Shown piece after piece: positions 1 to 5,148 of a stretch of DNA of 12,419 nucleotides. The notes beneath the pieces were generated by a model, which did not search any database, was not told the DNA's origin, and saw only the letters and a list, made by a program, of their open reading frames with translations. Each line of letters begins with the position of its first letter. The stretch's first letter is position 1. A program made the position numbers and the translations under genes. Origin of the DNA: Xanthobacteraceae bacterium (lineage in GTDB: Bacteria > Pseudomonadota > Alphaproteobacteria > Rhizobiales > Xanthobacteraceae); contig JASHRR010000830.1 of assembly GCA_030037185.1 (NCBI GenBank), positions 1-12,419 of the forward strand, in the 5' to 3' direction.

Positions 1-341
1 TGCGTCGACCGCGACCCACGCCTCACTCCCTGAGCAATCTTGGCAGGAAACTTTAGTTTTATTCTAATTTAAACTTACTGAGAGCATGAGCGACACGCAA
101 GTTTCTTTCTTATAAACAACGTCCACGGCGCAAACCTGAAAGAAACCCTTCGCTGGCCGCCTCAACAATGCCCATAGGCGTCAATGGCGCTCACGCCATC
201 ACGCCAGGACGCCCAGGGCCCGCCGCCGGAGGCGCCACGCCACCATAGCGTTGGGTGCCCTGGTCGATACACGACGAGCACAGATCGACGGCGCAGTCGA
301 TCGAATCGCGCCGCACGTGAACTCAGCCGTTGAGGTGGAGG
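1..341. other. Upstream region without a recognisable gene
   Basis: No reading frame here gives a protein I can recognise. Positions 50-120 are AT-rich and could hold a promoter, but I see no clear -35/-10 pair. From about 170 the sequence becomes very GC-rich and looks like decayed coding DNA; frames on both strands give low-complexity Arg/Pro-rich peptides. A purine-rich stretch at 332-341 (GAGGTGGAGG) abuts the ATG at 342 and may be the remains of the ribosome binding site of the broken monooxygenase gene that follows. Confidence 0.5.
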
Positions 342-498
342 ATGGCGAAGCTTTATGTCGTCATCGCCGGTACGGGCAACCGGCGGACTCGCCTTTGCTC
401 TGTCGTTGTCAGGTTTCCCCGTCAAGTCGTCGGTGTCGATTGCATCTGGGGTGCAATCCGTTGTTGAAAGGTGCCGCGGTTTGGCGGACCGTCCGTGA
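342..498 (+). pseudogene. FAD-dependent monooxygenase, N-terminal remnant (frameshifted)
   Basis: The frame from ATG 342 gives MAKLYVVIAGTG. After one extra base at about 378, the next frame continues TGGLAFALSLSGFPVK and ends at a TGA at 496-498. Joined, these give the dinucleotide-binding beta-alpha-beta signature GxGxxGxxxAxxL followed by G-F-x-V, as in UbiH/salicylate-hydroxylase-type flavoprotein monooxygenases. Later in the second frame, SGVQ and GLAD resemble the next conserved block of that family (GAGIQ...GLAD) with residues missing between. Family members are about 380-400 residues, so only a small N-terminal fragment survives and no product is expected. The adjacent Bug-type binding protein suggests the parent locus handled a small organic or aromatic acid, which is inference. 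Confidence 0.62.
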
Positions 499-665
499 GA
501 GGGCAGCGGGACTCCAACCGCATCAATGGGTTAGCGCACGCGAAGCAAACCGCTCCTAACCAATTCCTCCCATCGCTGGCTTCAAGTGACCATGCGGGAT
601 ACGATCAACTTGGCAGTGGCTCGACGGGGTGCCGCCAGGCGATGCGGGATCACCTCGGCGATCTC

Positions 666-673
666 AGGGGAGG
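666..673 (+). promoter_or_regulatory. Ribosome binding site deciding the start of the Bug-type protein
   Basis: AGGGGAGG lies six bases before ATG 680. It favours that start over the in-frame ATG at 629, which would add 17 charged residues in front of an otherwise ideal signal peptide. Confidence 0.75.
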
Positions 674-679
674 CAGACC

Positions 680-1633
680 ATGCGCCCGCTTCTCGTTGTG
701 CTTTTCGCCATCTTGGCTGGTGCGGCGGCGGCGCAGACGACATTTCCCTCCCGCCCGGTAAAGATCATCACGGATGTCGGCACTGGCGGTACCTACGACA
801 TTTTTGCGCGCGTTCTTGCCGAAGAGCTGAACCGGCGCTGGGGCCAGGGGGTGATTGTCGAGCCGCGGCCGGGCGGCAACGCCGTCATCGGCACCCGCGC
901 CTGCGCGGAGTCCGCGCCCGATGGCTACACGATCTGCATCCTATCCAATCAGGGACTCGTTGCGAACCTATTTCTCTACAAGAAGCTGCCGTACTCGCGT
1001 GAATCGTTCATTCCGGTGATGAATCTCTTCTACAATACGCAGGTCATCGTCGTCAGCGGCTCGCTCAATGTCCGTTCGCTCGATGAACTTGCAGCGCTGG
1101 CGCGGGCGAAGCCCGGCACGCTAAACTATGTCGTGCCAGGAATCATCCAGCGGGTTTTCTTCGACCGCTTCAACAAGCGCCACGGCACCGATCTTATCGC
1201 CATCCCGTTCAAGGGCGGCGGCGACGTGCTCAATGGAATTCTCTCCGGCATCATACCGATCGCATATATCGGTGGAGCGAATTTTGCGCCCTACGTCCGC
1301 GACGGCAAGATGGTGGCGCTTGCGGTCGACGCCGCCGAGCGCTCCCCGCTGTTTCCGAACGCCCCGACATTGATCGAACTCGGCTACAAAGACAGCGTGA
1401 CGCGGATCTATCTGGCTGTGTTGCTGCCCGCCGGAACGCCGAAGGAAATCGTTGCCAAGATCCACAATGATGTTGCGGCAATCATGAACGAGCCGGAGTT
1501 CCGCAAGCGGCATGTGACCGACCGCGGGCTGGAGCCGGTCGTCGATTCGCCGGCGGATTTCGCGATGTTCCTTGAGAGCGACCGGGTTCGGACGGCTGCG
1601 ATGATCAAGGAAGTGGGGATCGAACCGCAATAG
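680..1633 (+). CDS. Bug/TctC family tripartite tricarboxylate transporter substrate-binding protein
   Basis: A 317-residue periplasmic solute-binding protein. Residues 1-18 form a Sec signal peptide (one Arg, a hydrophobic core, then AGAAAA) with probable cleavage before Q19. The mature protein begins with the family hallmark FPSRPVKII (22-30). GGTYDIFAR (36-44) is the ligand loop with its conserved Asp, and VEPRPGGNAVIG and PDGYT follow, all standard for PF03401. Length is typical. Such proteins capture carboxylates in the periplasm for TctA/TctB membrane partners or act as sensors; no tctAB genes lie in the window, so it is an orphan here and its ligand cannot be predicted. Remnants of an FAD monooxygenase upstream and an amidohydrolase downstream suggest it survived from a broken catabolic cluster. 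The start is set by the good ribosome binding site at 666-673. Confidence 0.93.
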   Translation: MRPLLVVLFAILAGAAAAQTTFPSRPVKIITDVGTGGTYDIFARVLAEELNRRWGQGVIVEPRPGGNAVIGTRACAESAPDGYTICILSNQGLVANLFLYKKLPYSRESFIPVMNLFYNTQVIVVSGSLNVRSLDELAALARAKPGTLNYVVPGIIQRVFFDRFNKRHGTDLIAIPFKGGGDVLNGILSGIIPIAYIGGANFAPYVRDGKMVALAVDAAERSPLFPNAPTLIELGYKDSVTRIYLAVLLPAGTPKEIVAKIHNDVAAIMNEPEFRKRHVTDRGLEPVVDSPADFAMFLESDRVRTAAMIKEVGIEPQ

Positions 1634-1661
1634 GCGCGAAGCGAGATCCGAACGCCAGTCA

Positions 1662-1820
1662 TCAGATTTTCAACAGGCGGCGGGCGTTTTGCGAGAATAC
1701 CTTGGCTTCGTCGGCGGGGCTGAGCTTGCGGGACTTGATGATGTCGGCGCCGGCTTTCTTGAGCGCCGGCGCGTCGGTTCCAAAGATGAAGTGGTCCGCC
1801 CCGACGGAATCCAGCGCGCA
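1662..1820 (-). pseudogene. Amidohydrolase family (PF04909-like), C-terminal remnant
   Basis: Reading leftward from about 1820, the minus strand encodes ALDSVGADHFIFGTDAPALK, a segment rich in Lys and Ile, and SPADEAKVFSQNARRLLKI, then TGA at 1664-1662. VGADHxxFGTDxP with a terminal F-x-x-NA-R-L-L helix is the usual C-terminus of 2-amino-3-carboxymuconate-semialdehyde-decarboxylase-like amidohydrolases; the GTD Asp is a metal ligand in that family. An in-frame TGA at 1823-1821 stops the frame, and nothing recognisable precedes it, so about 50 of roughly 300 residues remain. It converges on the Bug-type gene. The family call rests on a short but characteristic segment. Confidence 0.62.
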
Positions 1821-1976
1821 TCACACTCCCGGCACCCGGTAGCAGATCGATTCGATACACCTCATCCTGAGGTAGGTGGCGGGTGCTTGATCAGCATCGG
1901 TTCATACGGGCCGAGGAATTTGTCGCGCGTCCGCCGTCAATCGCTCTCTGGGCTGCCTTGCGCCTTGGCTGATCCT

Positions 1977-2008
1977 AAAAAAAGCCCCCGACCTGAGTAG
2001 TCGGGGCT
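1977..2008 (-). terminator. Rho-independent terminator, minus strand
   Basis: AGCCCCCGAC (1983-1992) pairs with GTCGGGGCT (2000-2008), with one bulged C and a seven-base loop. On the minus strand the stem is followed directly by seven T (plus-strand A run 1977-1983). No minus-strand protein gene lies just upstream, so it ends either an unannotated short transcript or a lost gene. Confidence 0.7.
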
Positions 2009-2075
2009 GGGGAGGGCCGGGGGCCACCGCTCTCGCTTAGTGGGGCGACGAGAGCAGCCGTAATTAGACTGTCAC
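1977..2075 (-). ncRNA. Candidate small RNA ending at the minus-strand terminator
   Basis: Upstream of the terminator on the minus strand lies a second perfect stem, GCTCTCG (2029-2035) with CGAGAGC (2049-2055), then an AT-rich stretch at 2060-2130 that could hold a promoter. An AT-rich start, stem-loop, C-rich single strand and strong terminator over about 100 bases is a usual layout for an intergenic small RNA. I recognise no family and cannot fix the 5' end. Confidence 0.3.
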
Positions 2076-2145
2076 TATCTTAAGCAAGCAAGACAAATCG
2101 CCATAATTTGTTTATATTCGTATCTTCTGGTATCGGATTGCGTCA

Positions 2146-2346
2146 ATGAAAGCCCGCGTCATCATCGAATACGACCTTGACCGCTGGGAGGCGGCTAGGC
2201 TCGGCTTAGTGAAGTTAAAGGAACGGGAAGAGCGGCGCTGGATGATGAGCGATACGCTGCTTTGGCTGTGGTCGCCGACCGTCAAGGTCGAGCTGCTTCG
2301 GGACGGGGCGAGAAGTATTGGGAAGAGGGAGCCCAAAGCTTCATGA
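2146..2346 (+). CDS. Small hypothetical protein (doubtful)
   Basis: A 66-codon frame whose first part reads MKARVIIEYDLDRWEAARLG, then a Lys/Glu/Arg-rich helix and DTLLWLW. The amino-acid mix of the first 45 residues is protein-like, and an AT-rich, promoter-like stretch lies just upstream (2075-2145). There is no good ribosome binding site before the ATG, and I recognise no domain. After about residue 55 another frame becomes more protein-like (KLTLEIEPRT near 2465-2490), so this may be the start of a frameshifted longer gene ending near 2530. Confidence 0.25.
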   Translation: MKARVIIEYDLDRWEAARLGLVKLKEREERRWMMSDTLLWLWSPTVKVELLRDGARSIGKREPKAS

Positions 2347-2738
2347 CCGGCATCGCTGCATCGGTCAAAACAATTCCCTATGGCGTGCCGCAACGAATGG
2401 TAGCCGATGGCTGCTCGCGCTACGACAGCGTGAGCAGGGGCTCCGTTTTCCATTGCCCAAGCTTACCCTGGAAATCGAACCACGCACTGCCCCATCGCCG
2501 GATGCACCGCGCGTCGCGAGCGGAAAATAGCTTCCGATGAATAACGCCGAAGTGTTGCGGCCTAGACACGAGTGATCGATGAGGCACAAAGAGGCCCCGA
2601 TCAAGTTGGGAGGGGGGTCGATCGGGGCCGAGACCAGTGGCTCTGGATAGCGATTCACGGTTCGTCTGCCCAAACACAGATGTTGTCGGATTATTACGAC
2701 AGCGCAACAAACTCAAGGTTTGGCGCCAGGAGATGAGC
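2347..2738. other. Region without a convincing gene
   Basis: Several overlapping frames exist on both strands, but none shows a recognisable domain or a good ribosome binding site. The frame ending at TAG 2528-2530 is the most protein-like and could be the tail of the small ORF at 2146 after a frameshift. The one clear structure is the long inverted repeat at 2593-2629. Confidence 0.4.
2593..2629. repeat. Perfect 10-bp inverted repeat, terminator-like
   Basis: GGCCCCGATC (2593-2602) and GATCGGGGCC (2620-2629) are perfect complements around a 17-base G-rich loop. The minus strand continues TCTTTGTG after the stem, only a weak U-tract. It could be an imperfect minus-strand terminator or a hairpin left in decayed DNA. 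Confidence 0.5.
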
Positions 2739-2880
2739 ATGCAAGCGCAGTGGAGACGGGGTCTTCACTATCGTGTTCGGAGCACCGATTTGGGCAGTAG
2801 CTGTTGCACTCCCTATTGGCAGTGGGCCAGCCCATGCCAATTCCGCGAATGTCCGGAAAAACCGCCAAGGGCCCGGCCGA
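2739..2880 (+). pseudogene. Secreted protein, frameshifted signal-peptide remnant
   Basis: From ATG 2739, six bases after an AGGAG (2728-2732), the frame gives MQAQWRRGL, a basic signal-peptide n-region. After a frameshift near 2767 another frame continues TIVFGAPIWAVAVALPIGSG then PAHANS, a hydrophobic core with an AHA-like cleavage site. Joined, these form a complete Sec signal peptide; neither frame alone does. The mature part cannot be identified and soon loses protein-like character. A GTG at 2773 could start the second frame, but it would lack the basic n-region. Confidence 0.4.
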
Positions 2881-3300
2881 TCGAGCATGGCCCGCGGGTC
2901 GGCGCGAGTCCTCAGCAAGGAGCTTTTCGGTGTATCGGAAACTCTACCTTCGAGTTTGCGGTATCCACTCTTGTTGTTTTTAGCGTACCGATTTATATTT
3001 ATATGCTAGATTATTATAATCTGGTATAAAGTTCAGTTTTTATTCCTTAAGAATTAAAAATTGAGTCAATCGTTGAAATAAATTTTGATACAATATGGCG
3101 TCGTCAGTCGCGTATATGCGTGTACATTTCTGATAGCTACTTTTGGGGATAAGCAGAGATCGCCCTTGGGGGAACGGGTAGCAAGGGTGCTATCGGCGAG
3201 CATTATTCTCACCGACCGCTTCTTCTCGAGCGGCATTAGCTCACCAAAATCGCGCGGTTTTCGGAGCGTCGCCTTGTCAGGTGCCGCACCACACTTTCTA
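2881..3300. other. AT-rich intergenic region with palindromes
   Basis: Positions 2990-3100 are strikingly AT-rich against GC-rich surroundings. They hold a perfect palindrome, AGATTAT-T-ATAATCT (3008-3022), and a near-perfect inverted repeat (TTTTTATTC 3037-3045 with GAATTAAAAA 3051-3060). The right arm of the first contains a TATAAT-like box and could be a -10 element or an operator. The block may serve the secreted-protein gene at 3323, although about 220 bases of featureless sequence lie between. No gene seen. Confidence 0.45.
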
Positions 3301-3322
3301 ATGGAGGAAGCCTATACAACGT

Positions 3323-3892
3323 TTGTTGATGTTGTCGTTGTCTGCCGTGATAGCGATCTATTCGGCTAGCGCAATCGCCGATCTGTCGAATCTGAAAGGA
3401 ACTTATGGCTTCACCGGCACCGACGCCTGCCTTTATGCCTCGGGTGGCTTTAACGCCAGCCTGCAAGCCCTCGGTACCACCTTTTCATCATCTAATGCTG
3501 TTGAAGGAGTTCAGACCTTCAATGGCAACGGCACCGGAACATTCACTCTCATCACCACGACCATCACTCCTCCTCCGACAGTCGGGTTCCTTCCGGCGGC
3601 GAGTTCCAGCCAGACCAGCGCTTCGATCACTGACACGGTGACAGACGACACGTTTACCGTCCAAGATGTCCCGGGAACGGCGGTTGGAAAGGTTTTAACC
3701 GGCCCGCGGGCAGGGCAAACCTTCAAGCTCGAGGGCGTTCCGATGCGCACGGGTCTCATTTCGGCGGACCGCCGCACCCTGGTCACATCCGTTCTCACAC
3801 CCGAGGTGGAAATCATCACCTATTCGAACGGCGACGTTGAACGTCGCATCTGCTGGCGTTCGCGCGTCTTGATCAAGCTGGATGCCGACTGA
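3323..3892 (+). CDS. Secreted protein of unknown function
   Basis: Up to 189 residues. Residues 1-19 form a signal peptide (hydrophobic core LSAVIAIYSASAIA, cleavage before D20). The mature part begins LSNLKGTYGFTGTDACL, is rich in Thr/Ser/Gly with beta-strand-like repeats (GTFTLITTTI, SITDTVTDDTFTV), contains VLTGPRAGQTF and ends RRICWRSRVLIKLDAD. Its only two cysteines, C36 and C177, could form a disulfide. It resembles small exported hypothetical proteins of rhizobia, but I can assign no function. The start is uncertain: TTG 3323, TTG 3326 or ATG 3329 follow AGGAAG at 3305-3310. Removing one G from the out-of-frame ATGG at 3301 would give MRKPIQRLLM, a better signal-peptide n-region. The frame is open to a clean stop. 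It converges on the trypsin-like pseudogene. Confidence 0.72.
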   Translation: MLMLSLSAVIAIYSASAIADLSNLKGTYGFTGTDACLYASGGFNASLQALGTTFSSSNAVEGVQTFNGNGTGTFTLITTTITPPPTVGFLPAASSSQTSASITDTVTDDTFTVQDVPGTAVGKVLTGPRAGQTFKLEGVPMRTGLISADRRTLVTSVLTPEVEIITYSNGDVERRICWRSRVLIKLDAD

Positions 3893-4760
3893 CGTTTGCC
3901 GTGGAAAGGATTGGAAATCGCGACGGGAAACAAACCTCGATACGACACCCGTTCGAGGAATGGACAAGAGCCGGCCTTCGTGGCCGCCCTTTCCTGTTGG
4001 CCCGTACCTGTGTGTGCCTGCCGTCCGGCGCGGCATCGAAGATCGCCAGATGGTGGCGCTTGCGGGTGGTGACGCGATAGGAAACCGCGTCGCCGACGCT
4101 GGCGTCATCGCCCTTGTCGAAGACGATGGCGAGGCCGGCGGCGTTGTCAAACCGAGGAATTGGCGCAGACCGCTCGTTCGCCGCCTGCGGTGGCGCTTGT
4201 GCCGGCGCGCCCGGCGAGCGACGAGATCGCGACCGGCGTTTTTCGCGAATCCAGTCGGCAAGACGCTGAAACACGTGTGTAAACGCCGGGAGGGGGGCCC
4301 GCATCCGATGCCCCAGCTGACGACGCCGGGCTGCACCCATTGTCCGCGAATGTCGCGCCCCGCCATCGGTCCGCCGCGGTCGCCGCGGCAGTCGTCCTTG
4401 CTGCCTTCCGGGACTCCGGCACACAAATGCCGGCGGTCGATCAGCGCCGGCACGTCATGCTGGCTGGTTCTGCATTGGTCCCTCGCCACCAGTGGGAGTT
4501 CGATTCCATCAGCGCCGGGCCGGCAGGACATCCTCCTAGTGAATCGGTTTTTGCGTTACAACGTCAATATACCCGCTCCCTTTTCCACAATGTCCTGCGT
4601 CTGTCCCGGTCCGGTGACGACAACTTTCGCCGGAGGATTCTCAAGCCTGGCATCCGGGCTGAGTAATAGCGGGACGCCACAGGATCGGGCGGCAGGCTCG
4701 TTGAGCTTGAGCAGGGCGATTCGTTTTCGATTGTGTTGATATTTGAGGATGGGTAAACGC
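3893..4760 (-). pseudogene. Trypsin-like serine protease with DUF4384-like C-terminal domain, degraded
   Basis: Read leftward on the minus strand, three frames carry successive pieces of one S1-family protein. They are INTIEN then IALLKLNEPA, with the catalytic Asp codon broken by a missing base; AKVVVTGPGQTQD (normally TGWGQT); IELPLVARDQC; LCAGVPEGSKDDCRGDRGGP, where the catalytic Ser of GDSGGP is Arg (CGC at 4378-4376); QWVQPGVVSWGIGCGPP; GVYTRVSA; LADWIREK; then a C-terminal domain, GLAIVFDKGDDASVGDAVSY and HHLAIFDAAPDG, resembling DUF4384. At least four frameshifts separate these. The N-terminal part that would hold the catalytic His (AAHC motif) is absent; homology stops where the multicopper-oxidase repeat copy A begins (about 4795). 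No active product is possible. The long plus-strand frame over this stretch is an antisense shadow. Confidence 0.8.
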
Positions 4761-4794
4761 CGTGGACACGCCGTGAAGGGGCTGCTGCGTTGGG

Positions 4795-5130
4795 TTGGTG
4801 TCATCCAAGTGTAACAGAGCCGGCGTAAGCTTTATTGCTTCGGCCGTGCGGGGGGCGCGCGTTGCCGCGTCCAGCGCTTGGGGGCCGCGTTGCTGGATTC
4901 AGCTATACGTTCAGGACTGTGGCACCGCGCCGGCATCCGAAGTCGCGTGGTGCACCGGGTGTCAGCGGTGTGCCTTCTGACCGCGTGCCTAGGATCGAGT
5001 GGCTCCTCGAAGGAGCCTGGTCCTTCGTTAGATTCTGATCAGTCGATAGATTTCTATCAGCGCCCCGAGCCTAGGGGCAATCCGCGCCGAGCCCGCTGAT
5101 GCCGCAACTTCAACGGAACTTCAGGCAATA
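4795..5130 (+). repeat. Inverted duplicate, copy A: upstream region and start of a multicopper oxidase gene
   Basis: This segment matches, in inverted orientation, the upstream region and first ~50 codons of the intact multicopper oxidase gene (copy B, 9742-10026). Conserved blocks include GTGTAACAGAGCC, GGCCGTGCGGGG, TCCAGCGCTT, GGATCGAG-GGCTC and GATAGATTTCT-TCAGCG, where the dashes are single mismatches. Similarity is high but broken by indels, so the duplication is old or the copies were acquired separately. Similarity fades near 5100-5130, just before the phosphoesterase ribosome binding site. Confidence 0.85.
4932..5099 (+). pseudogene. Multicopper oxidase, N-terminal remnant
   Basis: The frame encodes VCLLTACLGSSGSSKEPG and SIDFYQRPEP before TGA at 5097-5099. 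It matches ACLLAICLGSSGSSQAPD and PIDFCQRPEP at residues 14-42 of the intact oxidase encoded on the other strand. The position equivalent to that gene's GTG start is GGC (4932-4934), so the start codon is lost. No copper-binding motif is present, because everything after about codon 50 is missing. A frameshift near the end would extend similarity a little (AEPADA against AEPQDL). It lies 49 bp before the phosphoesterase gene, in the same direction, and probably forms part of that gene's untranslated leader. Confidence 0.8.
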
Positions 5131-5136
5131 CTTGAG

Positions 5137-5144
5137 AGGAGGAG
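5137..5144 (+). promoter_or_regulatory. Strong ribosome binding site of the phosphoesterase gene
   Basis: AGGAGGAG lies four to six bases before ATG 5149. A nearer ATG at 5145 is in another frame, so 5149 is the start that opens the 730-codon frame and its signal peptide. Confidence 0.8.
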
Positions 5145-5148
5145 ATGT

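Noticed and set aside
14..425. Minus-strand frame 162-425 as a gene
   Set aside because: Arg/Pro-rich, no domain, and antisense to the recognisable monooxygenase remnant at 342-498.
3695..4531. Minus-strand open frame of 278 codons as an intact protease gene
   Set aside because: Only its first half is protease-like (LCAGVPEG, GDRGGP, VVSWGIGCG). After GCGPP the true frame shifts, and its end runs antisense through the secreted-protein gene.
3882..4739. Plus-strand open frame of 285 codons
   Set aside because: It is antisense to the trypsin-like remnant, is Arg/Pro-rich and has no recognisable domain; the minus-strand pieces match a known family.
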